A stretch of DNA of 14,038 nt from Clostridia bacterium (GCA_900766895.1 CAAFXF010000055.1:1-14038); one strand, 5' to 3'; shown: positions 1 to 7,203, counted from the stretch's first letter. A program made the numbers and translations. The notes: generated by a model not told the origin, from the letters alone.

Positions 1-1
1 C

Positions 2-766
2 GAAAACTTCCGACAGTTATATGCTTTTCACGAGGGACTTTCATTTCAAGACAATTTGGAACGATTGGTTGAGAACACAAATAATATAGTAGGACGCATA
101 CCAAAATATAATGTATCTGAAAAAGATAAAAAGAATATATATAATTCAATTATCCGTGCGAAACAATTTGTTGGTTCACAGTATTATAGTGATTTGAAAG
201 AAGACTTGACATCTCGTGTAAGCCAAGTTCAAGGGGAAATTGCTATCGCCTCCTTGATTGATAATGTAAATGTACGAGGAAGAGTAATTGAGTACTTAAT
301 CACAGATAACGGTTCCTCGTTAAAAGATAGTATTATTGATTCGTTACGTCAAGGAAAACCTTTGCCAAAGTTTAAAACGGCAGATAATCTTGGTGATTAT
401 TCAAAAAAATATCCTAAATACCATACGGAAACAGATATAAAGACAAAGGTTTTATTCTTGGAAGGGAATCCAAAAGCATACAACATTGATAAGTTATTGG
501 AATTTTTATCAACCGATAAATCAGTTTATATGATTTATCTTATTGGGGTAGATGAAAATAAAAGAATAATTACAAGATTATGTTCTTTGTATGATCCTCG
601 ATTGATTTCTAACACGAACATTGTTCATCATTGGGCAGGTAGGAATACTCGTGGTGTAGCTCAGTTTTTAGGAAAAGGATTGATAGATATAATAAATGGA
701 GAAGATTCAACAACTGTTGCAGTTGATTCTGCAAAAGAGTTTTTGAATACTATAATAGAAAGATAG
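2..766 (+). CDS. Probable type II restriction endonuclease, 3' part (5' end outside window)
   Basis: The reading frame is open from base 2, so the gene very likely starts upstream of the window; a TTG at 56 is the first in-frame start codon but has no convincing ribosome binding site. Numbering from 56, residues 122-131 (Y-H-T-E-T-D-I-K-T-K) look like the D-x-K half of a PD-(D/E)xK nuclease core, with D114 or D110 as possible upstream acid. It is followed by a conserved-looking hydrophobic strand (YMIYLIGVDEN, 158-168) and the block HHWAGRNTRG (191-200). Together these recall type II restriction enzymes, although I cannot name a prototype. The gene is visibly more AT-rich than the phage operon downstream, which suggests separate, horizontal acquisition. 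A cognate DNA methyltransferase would be expected just outside the window. It ends at a strong terminator and is transcriptionally separate from what follows. Family assignment is by motif memory only. Confidence 0.5.
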   Translation, partial: ENFRQLYAFHEGLSFQDNLERLVENTNNIVGRIPKYNVSEKDKKNIYNSIIRAKQFVGSQYYSDLKEDLTSRVSQVQGEIAIASLIDNVNVRGRVIEYLITDNGSSLKDSIIDSLRQGKPLPKFKTADNLGDYSKKYPKYHTETDIKTKVLFLEGNPKAYNIDKLLEFLSTDKSVYMIYLIGVDENKRIITRLCSLYDPRLISNTNIVHHWAGRNTRGVAQFLGKGLIDIINGEDSTTVAVDSAKEFLNTIIER

Positions 767-783
767 AAAAAGAAAAGATTCTT

Positions 784-820
784 AAAGCCTTGTGGTCATT
801 TATGATTACAAGGCTTTTTT
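784..820 (+). terminator. Rho-independent terminator of the nuclease-like gene
   Basis: A perfect 10-bp stem, AAAGCCTTGT (784-793) with ACAAGGCTTT (808-817), encloses a 14-nt loop and runs into an uninterrupted T tract ending at 820. It lies 18 nt after the stop codon of the nuclease-like gene and should insulate the phage operon from its transcription. Confidence 0.9.
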
Positions 821-1021
821 ATTGTTGTCTGCTTCAATTCCTACCTTTTTGCAGGTATATGCACTTGATTTGAATAAAACACAAAAAATAAATTTATTTT
901 GCAAAAATTTGCAGTGATTATGCATTGATGATGAATAAAAGCCCAGGTTTTCGCCTATGGGTGAAGGGGTTTGTTGATGAAATGCAAATCACTTCAGACT
1001 ATATTGACTTGAGGTGAATTT
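821..1021 (+). promoter_or_regulatory. Intergenic control region upstream of the phage operon
   Basis: This 200-nt stretch has no plausible gene. It holds a diverged direct repeat (848-879 and 908-940), a perfect 16-nt palindrome AAAATAAATTTATTTT (885-900) and a TGCA-rich quasi-palindrome TGCAAAAATTTGCA (900-913). A small stem TTCGCC/GGTGAA with a 4-nt loop lies around 950-965. I find no consensus sigma-A promoter: TTGCAG (909-914), 17 nt, TGAATA (932-937) has a poor -10. Because a terminator closes the gene to the left and the next ten kilobases are one strand, the operon promoter should be here. The repeats may be binding sites for a regulator. Confidence 0.5.
848..940 (+). repeat. Two diverged copies of a TTTGCAG...TATGCA...TGAATAAAA motif
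   Basis: Copy 1 is 848-879 and copy 2 is 908-940, about 60 nt apart. Both begin TTTGCAG, contain TATGCA about 5 nt later, and end TGAATAAAA. The TGAATAAAA half matches one half of the Firmicutes ArgR/AhrC operator consensus (CATGAATAAAAATKCAAK), so arginine-repressor-type boxes are one reading; an unknown dimeric regulator is another. No arginine gene is visible nearby. Confidence 0.5.
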
Positions 1022-1345
1022 ATGGCGAGAAGAAAGATGACCGCCCAACAGCAAATTGAAAAAGGGTTGAGCGAGCTTGCGTTTGGCTCGTGCAGTGACG
1101 CAATCAAGCTTTTGTTTATGAGCGACGAGGAAATTATGCAACGACTTCCAAAGCTCAAGCTTATCAATATCAGTGAGATTAAGCGACCGAAGGGCGGAGG
1201 AATGGAGATAAAGTTTTTTGACAGAATAAAGGCTTTTGAACGGCTGATGGATGCAGGCAACAACGGTGTCGACGGTTCATTGAGCTTTTACGAGGCGTTG
1301 GAAAAAAGTGCAAGGAGCACTGCCGAGGATGACCGCAATGGTTAA
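1022..1345 (+). CDS. Phage terminase small subunit
   Basis: A 107-residue protein in the first position of the structural operon, directly before the large terminase and overlapping it by 8 nt or more, which fits a small terminase that recognises DNA and hands it to the packaging motor. Sequence features seen are an N-terminal basic segment (MARRKMTAQQQIEKG), a glycine-rich turn RPKGGG (residues 56-61), and the helix MEIKFFDRIKAFERL (62-76), a common pattern in small terminases of Gram-positive phages (K-x-x-D-R-x-K-A-x-E-x-L). The ATG at 1022 is preceded by GAGGTG with good spacing. It is shorter than many small terminases (roughly 140-180 residues), and I do not see a full canonical N-terminal helix-turn-helix. 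It is the first gene after the control region, so its mRNA start would be the operon start. Confidence 0.75.
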   Translation: MARRKMTAQQQIEKGLSELAFGSCSDAIKLLFMSDEEIMQRLPKLKLINISEIKRPKGGGMEIKFFDRIKAFERLMDAGNNGVDGSLSFYEALEKSARSTAEDDRNG

Positions 1346-2594
1346 GTTCTATCCTTTTTCCGCAAAGCAGCTACTGGCTCTTAACTGGTGGTGTAACGGC
1401 AGTAAACTCAGCGATAAAAACGGCTTGATATGTGACGGGGCAGTAAGGTCGGGCAAAACCCTATGTATGTCGCTGTCGTTCATATTTTGGGCGTTTTATT
1501 CGTTTAACGATACCTCGTTTGCACTGTGCGGCAAAACAATCAGCTCGTTGAGGCGAAATGTGGTTACTCCGATTGTGCCGATGCTCAAATCACTTGGCTT
1601 TTGTGTAACAGAGAAAATAAGCAAAAATCTTTTGGAAATTCAAAGAGGAAGCGTTAAAAACAGATTTTATATCTTCGGCGGCAGAGATGAAGGCTCTGCG
1701 GCTTTAATCCAGGGTATGACCTTGGGCGGTGTCCTTTTTGACGAGGTTGCTCTTATGCCACGCTCATTTGTCGAGCAGGCGCTTGCCCGTTGCTCTGTTG
1801 AGGGCTCAAAATTTTGGTTCAACTGCAACCCGGAGCATCCGTTTCATTGGTTTTATAATGAGTGGATAAAAAAGACCGATGAAAAAAATATGCTCTATAT
1901 TCATTTTACTATGGACGACAATCCTTCTCTTTCGCCTAAAATCAAAAGTCGATATAAAAGCTTATACACGGGTGCATTTTATGACCGCTTTATTGAGGGC
2001 AAATGGGTTGCCGCCGACGGCTTGGTTTACCCAATGTTTTCTGTTGATAAGCACGTTAGGTCTGCCGGTGATGACTTTAGTGAATATTACCTTAGCTGTG
2101 ATTACGGCACGGTAAATCCTTTTTCGCTTGGACTGTGGGGCAGAGGCAATGACGGTTGGTATAGGATAAACGAATATTATCATTCGTCGCGCGACACGGG
2201 AGTTCAACTGACGGACGAGGAGTATTACGGGCATCTTAAGGAGCTTATCGGGGACAGAAAAATTACTGCCCTTATCATTGATCCGTCTGCCGCCTCGTTC
2301 ATCGAAACGGTACGTCGCCACGGCGAGCTGACCGTTATCAAGGCGAGCAATGATGTGCTTGGCGGAATAAACAGAGTTTGTATGGCCCTAAAGCAAAACG
2401 AAATATTCTTTTCTCCCGTATGCACGGATACGATAAGGGAATTTTCGGTTTACCGCTGGGATGATGACATAAGGCGAGATGCACCCAAAAAAGAAAATGA
2501 TCACGCAATGGATGACATACGTTATTTTGTTAATACGGTTTTAGCCAAAAAAACAGATGACTGTATGTTTTCCGTTGCAGTAGAAAGGAAGTGA
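1338..2594 (+). CDS. Phage terminase large subunit, PBSX type
   Basis: ATPase and nuclease of the DNA-packaging motor. Counting from the ATG at 1338 (418 residues): Walker A G-A-V-R-S-G-K-T at 34-41, Walker B G-V-L-F-D-E at 131-136, and a C-terminal RNase H-like nuclease with acidic positions in YLSCDYGTVNPF (D255), ALIIDPSAASFI (D315) and NDHAMDDIRYF (D388 and following). The phrases D-Y-G-T-x-N-P and D-P-S-A-A-S-F are typical of the PBSX/XtmB group. All catalytic elements are present, so the enzyme looks intact. The start is uncertain: ATG 1338 has GAGG nine bases upstream, ATG 1329 has AGGAG twelve bases upstream, and GTG 1308 is in frame. The start overlaps the end of the small terminase gene, which implies translational coupling. 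PBSX-type motors can package by headful, which is relevant to a gene-transfer reading of the locus. Confidence 0.93.
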   Translation: MVKFYPFSAKQLLALNWWCNGSKLSDKNGLICDGAVRSGKTLCMSLSFIFWAFYSFNDTSFALCGKTISSLRRNVVTPIVPMLKSLGFCVTEKISKNLLEIQRGSVKNRFYIFGGRDEGSAALIQGMTLGGVLFDEVALMPRSFVEQALARCSVEGSKFWFNCNPEHPFHWFYNEWIKKTDEKNMLYIHFTMDDNPSLSPKIKSRYKSLYTGAFYDRFIEGKWVAADGLVYPMFSVDKHVRSAGDDFSEYYLSCDYGTVNPFSLGLWGRGNDGWYRINEYYHSSRDTGVQLTDEEYYGHLKELIGDRKITALIIDPSAASFIETVRRHGELTVIKASNDVLGGINRVCMALKQNEIFFSPVCTDTIREFSVYRWDDDIRRDAPKKENDHAMDDIRYFVNTVLAKKTDDCMFSVAVERK

Positions 2595-2598
2595 AGCC

Positions 2599-3753
2599 TT
2601 GAGCATATTCAGCAAAAAGAACAATAAGGTAACAGACAACGGTATGCCTGCATGCTCTGTGCAAACAGCAGGCGAAAGCTGTCATCCCTTTACATCTATT
2701 TCAAGCTATATACCGCTTTCGCAGTATAACAACAGGATATACAGGTCCATCAGAGAGGGCGTGCCGATTATCGACAGCGCAATCAACAAGATTGTAAGGC
2801 TTATGGGCGGATTTGAAATCAGCTGCGGTGATGAAAACATTGACAAGGCTATGAAAAGCTTTTTCTCAAAAATTAATGTCGGAGGCAATCAGCAGGGAAT
2901 TTATGCGTTTGTTGATAATTTTATGAGTCAGCTGTTAACCTACGGCTCCGCTATCGGTGAAATGGTTACAGATGAAAACGGAGGGCTTTATGCTCTTTAC
3001 AACGGAGACCTTGACAGCGTCAGTGTTAAAAGAGCAGATAACGGCATCGATTTGGTGTTTTACCCCGGCGGTTTAAGCGGCGGTGAGCCTTTTAAGCATC
3101 AGCAACGTATACTTTTCAGTGTTCTTAATCCGGAGGGTGACAACATTTTCGGAACAAGCCTGCTTCGCGGCTTGCCGTTTGTGGCTGACATTTTGCTGAA
3201 AATTTACAACACGATTGGCACAAATTGGCAGAGGCTCGGCAACCTGCGATATGCCGTTACCTACACCCCACAGGGTGACGGAGTTGACAAGGCATTTGCA
3301 AAGGAACGTGCAAATCAAATGGCGCAGGCATGGCGTGATGCCATGAGCTCTACCGATAGGGTTAAGGATTTTGTTGCGGTAGGTGACGTCAAGGTAAGCG
3401 TTATCGGTGCCGATAATCAAATTCTTGACAGCGAGGTTCCCGTTAGACAAATGCTTGAGCAGATTATTGCCAAAACAGGTCTCATGCCTTATATGTTTGG
3501 CCTGTCGTGGTCCACTTCGGAAAGGATGAGTCAACAGCAGGCCGACATTCTTACTACCGAGCTGGAGGCATATCGTCGTATAGTTTCGCCGATAATCAGG
3601 CGAATCGGTGAAGCATATCTTGCCGGTATCGGTATTTACAGAGATGTTGAAATTTTGTGGGACGACATTACCCTGCAGGATGAAATTCAGACGGCACAGG
3701 CTCGTCTTTACAATGCACAGGCAGACAAAATACTAAAGGAGGATGACAAATAA
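2599..3753 (+). CDS. Phage portal protein
   Basis: Dodecameric portal that forms the DNA entry vertex of the capsid and docks the terminase. The 384-residue protein carries typical portal segments: an N-terminal part with I-D-S-A-I-N-K-I-V-R-L at about 54-64, a central PEGDNIFGTSLLRGL segment, a wing/stem region with NTIGTNWQRLGNLRYAVTY, and a C-terminal helical region (SERMSQQQADILTTELEAYRR) followed by IIRRIGEAYL. It starts with TTG at 2599 behind AAAGGAAGTG, which overlaps the stop of the large terminase. It ends in TAATG, so its stop overlaps the next start. Length is at the short end for portals (about 380-500). Position between terminase and protease is canonical. Confidence 0.88.
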   Translation: MSIFSKKNNKVTDNGMPACSVQTAGESCHPFTSISSYIPLSQYNNRIYRSIREGVPIIDSAINKIVRLMGGFEISCGDENIDKAMKSFFSKINVGGNQQGIYAFVDNFMSQLLTYGSAIGEMVTDENGGLYALYNGDLDSVSVKRADNGIDLVFYPGGLSGGEPFKHQQRILFSVLNPEGDNIFGTSLLRGLPFVADILLKIYNTIGTNWQRLGNLRYAVTYTPQGDGVDKAFAKERANQMAQAWRDAMSSTDRVKDFVAVGDVKVSVIGADNQILDSEVPVRQMLEQIIAKTGLMPYMFGLSWSTSERMSQQQADILTTELEAYRRIVSPIIRRIGEAYLAGIGIYRDVEILWDDITLQDEIQTAQARLYNAQADKILKEDDK

Positions 3754-4706
3754 TGATCGGTTGTATTCAAAAAAGTCTTGCATCGGATGATGATATGAAA
3801 AAAATCCATGAGTTTGCAAGACGTGAATTGATGCCACAGGAGGTCTATACCTTTAATGTTGATTTGTGCAACAACGACATTGACAGAGATTTTGAAAAGT
3901 TTTCTGTCGATACCCTTTATCAAATGAAGGATATGTTTGTCGGCAAAACAGGAATATTTGACCATTCTATGAAGGCATCAAACCAAAAGGCAAGAATTTT
4001 TGACACATTTGTGGTAAAAGAAAATGGCAAAATGACTGCCGACGGTGAGGAGCTGTACACTCTAAAGGCGAAGGCATATATGCTTAATAATGATGAAAAC
4101 AGCTCACTTATTGCAGAAATTGATGCCGGTATTAAAAAGGAGGTTTCTGTTTCGTGCAGTATTGATAGGGCTATTTGCTCAATTTGCGGTGCCGATAAGC
4201 GCAAGCAGCACTGTGAGCATATTCCGGGAAAGACCTATGCAGACAAGCTTTGCTTTTGTACCTTGACCGATGCCAAGGACGCATATGAGTTTTCCTTTGT
4301 GGCGGTTCCGGCTCAGCGCGAGGCAGGAATAACAAAATCGTTTCAAACAGCAAAGGAGAGAAAAATGCAGGAAATAATTAAGGCTATGCAAGGCTCGGAG
4401 CCTGTTACACTCACAAAATCAGAGGCAGGCAGGCTTTATTCTTACATTGAGGAGCTTCGAGAGGAAGCACAAATCGGTGAGGATTACAAAAAGCAGCTGT
4501 CAAAGGAGGTTGTCGATTTGTTTAAGATGGCATTTCCGGATATGGACGCAAAGCTCTTTTCTTCCGTTACAGCGGTTATGACAACCAAGGAGTTAATAGG
4601 CTTTCGTGACGGAATGAAGAAACACAATTCAAAATCAAAGATAAAGCCACAGCTTTCTTCTGTGGCAGAAAACACAGCGAAGGACTTTTCGCAATTTAGA
4701 ATTTAG
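3753..4706 (+). CDS. XkdF-type prohead protease fused to scaffold domain
   Basis: Serine protease that processes the immature capsid, with an attached scaffold region. In the protease part, GKTGIFDHS (65-72) supplies a candidate catalytic His71, and KEVSVSCSI (129-137) supplies Ser133 or Ser135. The run A-Y-E-F-S-F-V-A-V-P-A-Q (178-189) followed by AGITK is characteristic of the S78/XkdF family. Between them is a cysteine cluster, C142-x2-C145-x8-C154-x-H156, then C167 and C169, resembling a small zinc-binding insertion. From about residue 205 the protein is charged, predicted helical (IEELREEAQIGEDYKKQLSKEVVDLF) and suited to a scaffold. A strong ribosome binding site and ATG lie exactly at that boundary (separate entry). 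The gene starts inside the portal stop (TAATG) and is followed by the cement and capsid genes, as expected. Confidence 0.85.
   Translation: MIGCIQKSLASDDDMKKIHEFARRELMPQEVYTFNVDLCNNDIDRDFEKFSVDTLYQMKDMFVGKTGIFDHSMKASNQKARIFDTFVVKENGKMTADGEELYTLKAKAYMLNNDENSSLIAEIDAGIKKEVSVSCSIDRAICSICGADKRKQHCEHIPGKTYADKLCFCTLTDAKDAYEFSFVAVPAQREAGITKSFQTAKERKMQEIIKAMQGSEPVTLTKSEAGRLYSYIEELREEAQIGEDYKKQLSKEVVDLFKMAFPDMDAKLFSSVTAVMTTKELIGFRDGMKKHNSKSKIKPQLSSVAENTAKDFSQFRI
4365..4706 (+). CDS. Nested in-frame scaffold protein (internal start)
   Basis: Inside the protease gene, ATG 4365 (codon 205) is preceded by AAAGGAG (4352-4358) with a 6-nt spacer, as good a Shine-Dalgarno site as any in the operon. Translation from it gives a 113-residue product containing only the helical, charged C-terminal region. 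This is the arrangement of lambda C/Nu3, where a free scaffold is made from an internal in-frame start of the protease gene. What is seen is the site and the domain boundary; that the product is made is inference. Confidence 0.65.
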   Translation: MQEIIKAMQGSEPVTLTKSEAGRLYSYIEELREEAQIGEDYKKQLSKEVVDLFKMAFPDMDAKLFSSVTAVMTTKELIGFRDGMKKHNSKSKIKPQLSSVAENTAKDFSQFRI

Positions 4707-4717
4707 GAGGATTTATT

Positions 4718-5074
4718 ATGGTATCTTATAAGGGATTTGATGTTAAATGTATTACTATGACATGCGTTGACGTACTACCTGACAATATTGAGGTTGGAGA
4801 TTTTGTAACAGCTGACCAATCGGGAAACGCGTTTTTGGCACAGGAGGGCAAGCCTTTTGTCGGCGTTGTTGTAGCAGTAAAGGACAATTACTACACCGTT
4901 CAGGTTAGCGGATATTATGAAATTAATTATTCCGGTGAAGCACTTCCGGTTTACGCAAGACTTGTTGCAAACAAAAGAAAGATTCTGCAAAACGGAGGAT
5001 CAACTGTAACCGCACCGTACAGAACGGTGCTTTGGGTTGATTCGGCTGAAAAAAGAGCAGGAATTTTACTTTAA
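4718..5074 (+). CDS. Small capsid decoration (cement) protein
   Basis: A 118-residue protein encoded between protease/scaffold and major capsid protein, the usual place for a capsid-stabilising decoration protein. The sequence is beta-rich, with an alternating pattern (VGDFVTADQSGNAFLA, FVGVVVAVKDNYYTVQVSGYYEI) and no cysteine cluster, signal peptide or membrane segment. ATG 4718 sits behind TAGGAGG overlapping the previous stop. Small proteins of this layout next to HK97-fold capsids in clostridial phages are generally called head decoration or cement proteins. Function here rests on position and fold impression, not on a catalytic motif. Confidence 0.6.
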   Translation: MVSYKGFDVKCITMTCVDVLPDNIEVGDFVTADQSGNAFLAQEGKPFVGVVVAVKDNYYTVQVSGYYEINYSGEALPVYARLVANKRKILQNGGSTVTAPYRTVLWVDSAEKRAGILL

Positions 5075-5095
5075 TATATTAAGGAGGAGTAGTTT

Positions 5096-6100
5096 ATGAC
5101 ATTTGATACAATAAAGCTTGATAAGGGCTTATACACATCCGATAAGGGATTTACAAGCTCACTTGAGGCTATTGACCCAAGTGAAAACTATAAGGGCACA
5201 GAGCTTGAGGGGCTCGATGCATATGAGCGTCAGCTTAAGCGATTTGACATTAAGGTTAAGGGCCCAAAATCAGACCCGATTTCAAAGTTTTTCCAGACAT
5301 CCGATTCGGCAGTTTTGTTCCCTGAATTTATTACAAGATCTGTTGCAACGGTTGTTACAAGCAAAAATGTTGTTGACGAGCTTATCGCAACAACAACTAA
5401 TATTGACTCTATGGATTACCGTTCTGTACAGTGCGAGGCTATCGAGCCCGACAATGCAAAGCAGTCATTCATTAACGAGGGCGCATTTATTCCGGAGACA
5501 AGCATTACTCTTAAGGACAAACTTACAACGCTAAAGAAGTGCGGCAGAAGCTTTGTTGCTTCTTACGAGGCTATCAAATCACAGCGTCTTGATTTGTTCT
5601 CGGTAACACTTAAGCAGATTGGTAATTACATCAACACCTGTCAGCTTTCACAGGCAGTAGAGGTATTGGCAGAGCACGGTACTGTTGATATTTATACAAT
5701 CGAATCAAAGAGCATCTCGTACAAGGACTTCATTGATATTTATACAGCCCTTGCACCGTATGAGTTTAATACCGTAATTGCAGAAACAGCTAAGTTCAAC
5801 AGCATCTTGAGCCTTGATGAGTTTAGAGACGGCGCAGCAGGTCTTAATATGCACGCAACCGGTAATGTTATTACACCTTACGGCGCAAAGCTTATCCACT
5901 GCCAGACAAATCTTTTGCACAACGATATTGTTGCATTTGATAAGAATTATGCACTTGAAAAGGTACAGCTCGGCAATCCTGTTGATATTGACTATGATAA
6001 GATTATCGACCGTCAGCTTGAACGTGCAACCGTTACAAGCACTGTGGGCTTTACCCGTATTGTAGACAAGGCAGTTTTGTACCTTGCCGAAACAGCTTAA
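5096..6100 (+). CDS. Major capsid protein, HK97-like
   Basis: Shell-forming protein, 334 residues. The N-terminal part has a charged segment (LDAYERQLKRFDIKVKG, about 41-57) that may be removed or serve as the N-arm, then the linker KFFQTSDSAVLFPEFITRSV leading into the core. The middle (SFINEGAFIPETSITLKDKLTTLKKCGRSF) resembles the extended-loop and spine-helix region of HK97-fold capsids, and residues from about 210 on (FIDIYTALAPYEFNTVIAE, LNMHATGNVITPYGAKLIHC) resemble the axial domain. It has the strongest ribosome binding site of the operon, AAGGAGGAG (5081-5089), which fits a protein needed in hundreds of copies. Length is within the usual range for this group. No frameshift is seen. 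Confidence 0.85.
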   Translation: MTFDTIKLDKGLYTSDKGFTSSLEAIDPSENYKGTELEGLDAYERQLKRFDIKVKGPKSDPISKFFQTSDSAVLFPEFITRSVATVVTSKNVVDELIATTTNIDSMDYRSVQCEAIEPDNAKQSFINEGAFIPETSITLKDKLTTLKKCGRSFVASYEAIKSQRLDLFSVTLKQIGNYINTCQLSQAVEVLAEHGTVDIYTIESKSISYKDFIDIYTALAPYEFNTVIAETAKFNSILSLDEFRDGAAGLNMHATGNVITPYGAKLIHCQTNLLHNDIVAFDKNYALEKVQLGNPVDIDYDKIIDRQLERATVTSTVGFTRIVDKAVLYLAETA

Positions 6101-6103
6101 TCT

Positions 6104-6451
6104 ATGGATACACTCAGAATTGCAGATGTGCTTTGCACAATAGGCAGTGTTTCGCTCGATGAGGTGCAACGCTATATGTCACTTATCGAGCTGAACTGTG
6201 CAGAGTTTTCGGACAGGGAATACAACGAAGCCGATACGGCATTGCTTGAATATTACGTTGCCGCAAAAACAAATTACCAAATTGCTCTTGCGCGTAATGA
6301 CGGTGAGATTTCATCATTTTCGGCAGGAGACGTAAAGGTCACGGCATCGTCAGGCAACGCAATCCAAAATGCAAAAGCCTTGTATGAGTCTGCTTATTCC
6401 GGTATTTCTCATTTGGCAAAGGACAGAGGCTTTTGCTTTATGGAGGTGTAA
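6104..6451 (+). CDS. Head-tail connector / head completion protein (first)
   Basis: A 115-residue protein directly after the capsid gene, where PBSX/SPP1-type phages encode the adaptor that binds the portal. Its predicted helical pattern (VSLDEVQRYMSLIELNCAEFSDREYNEADTALLEYYVAAKTNYQIALA) and acidic character match small alpha-helical adaptors of the gp15/gp6 type. ATG 6104 lacks a clear Shine-Dalgarno site and lies 3 nt after the capsid stop, so it is probably translated by coupling. No motif proves function; the call rests mainly on position, size and helicity. Confidence 0.6.
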   Translation: MDTLRIADVLCTIGSVSLDEVQRYMSLIELNCAEFSDREYNEADTALLEYYVAAKTNYQIALARNDGEISSFSAGDVKVTASSGNAIQNAKALYESAYSGISHLAKDRGFCFMEV

Positions 6452-6453
6452 AT

Positions 6454-6816
6454 GTGCAGTTAAATAATATTTCGGGTACAATTTCGGGACTTCTTGATAG
6501 ATACGCCAAGGATTGCACAATTACAACAGAGCAGGGACAGGTCATCACCGCAAAGGTGATGGCCCAGCACCTGTGGCGCAAGGACAAAACGAGATTTGAG
6601 GCAACGCCAACCAAAATCGGTCTTAACCGAAAAAATTATATCATAGGAATATTCAGTCTTGATATAACGGGATTTGGCAGAAACGATATGCTTAACCTTT
6701 CGGATAAGGATTATTTTTTTATCAAATCAAGCCCTGTTTTTTTGGGCGAGGAGGTTTTGTACTACACTGCCGTGCTTCGAGAAGCAGTAAAGGGGGATGA
6801 GAATGTATTTGAGTAA
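6454..6816 (+). CDS. Putative head completion protein (second)
   Basis: 120 residues from GTG 6454, chosen over TTG 6433 because GGAGG (6442-6446) precedes it by 7 nt; that site lies at the very end of the preceding gene. The protein is mixed alpha/beta, with distinctive stretches KVMAQHLWRKDKTRFEATPTKIG and RKNYIIGIFSLDITGF. It occupies the slot of the PBSX gene xkdH, whose product is thought to close the head or join it to the tail. I do not recognise a named domain. Its last 14 nt overlap the next gene, typical of co-translated assembly partners. A divergent tail-tube protein cannot be formally excluded, although sequence pattern and position favour a head-closure role. Confidence 0.5.
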   Translation: MQLNNISGTISGLLDRYAKDCTITTEQGQVITAKVMAQHLWRKDKTRFEATPTKIGLNRKNYIIGIFSLDITGFGRNDMLNLSDKDYFFIKSSPVFLGEEVLYYTAVLREAVKGDENVFE

Positions 6817-7201
6817 GGAAACAAATGCCCTGCTTGATAAGCTTAAATCTAGCGGAGGTGTTGAGGATATTTGCTTTATTAAGGCGTGTCCGTATGCAAT
6901 AAAGCAAACAAGGCTTGAAAAAAAGATATGCACCTTATCTCCGTGCGAGCTTGATTTGGACAGCATAAGCGTTGACAACGAGTTCTTTTACGGTAAATAC
7001 GGTATAGAGCTTGCATTGTATGTGCCGTACGATTTTGGCTCACCCGTTGCCTTTGATGATATGGAGAGGATAGTGCGTGCAGCAATGGATGACGCTGTGT
7101 GCGGTATAAAGCTATCAACGGTTTTGAAGGACTCAACAACAGAGTGCTACAAGGTAAAGGCAGTGCTGACCTTTTCATTGTCGTATTGTAGGGAGGCTTA
7201 A
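6803..7201 (+). CDS. Putative head-tail joining protein (third), tail-terminator position
   Basis: 132 residues from ATG 6803, which has AGGGGG ending 6 nt upstream; an ATG at 6797 directly abuts that site and is less likely. The sequence has a helical N-terminus (SKETNALLDKLKSSGG), several cysteines (CFIKACPY, CTLSPCELD) and a beta-rich centre (YGKYGIELALYVPYDFG) followed by an amphipathic helix FDDMERIVRAAMDDA. Position corresponds to the PBSX xkdI/xkdJ slot, where a tail terminator is expected. A terminator normally caps a tail tube, so its presence next to a missing tube gene is notable. Assignment is positional. Confidence 0.45.
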   Translation: MYLSKETNALLDKLKSSGGVEDICFIKACPYAIKQTRLEKKICTLSPCELDLDSISVDNEFFYGKYGIELALYVPYDFGSPVAFDDMERIVRAAMDDAVCGIKLSTVLKDSTTECYKVKAVLTFSLSYCREA

Positions 7202-7203
7202 TT

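Noticed and set aside
941..1021. TTGATG (974-979) and TATATT (1000-1005) as the operon promoter
   Set aside because: The spacer is 20 nt and the -35 is weak; other hexamer pairs in the region are equally poor, so no single promoter is called.
994..1263. Long reverse-strand frame opposite the small terminase gene, and similar reverse frames throughout 1960-10505
   Set aside because: They lie wholly opposite well-supported phage genes, have no ribosome binding sites and show low-complexity, antisense-type compositions.
5118..5534. 138-codon forward frame inside the capsid gene
   Set aside because: It is a +1 shadow of the capsid protein with an improbable Leu/Gln/Ser/Arg-rich composition and no ribosome binding site.
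6433..6453. TTG 6433 as the start of the second head-completion gene
   Set aside because: It has no ribosome binding site, whereas GTG 6454 is preceded by GGAGG at ideal distance.
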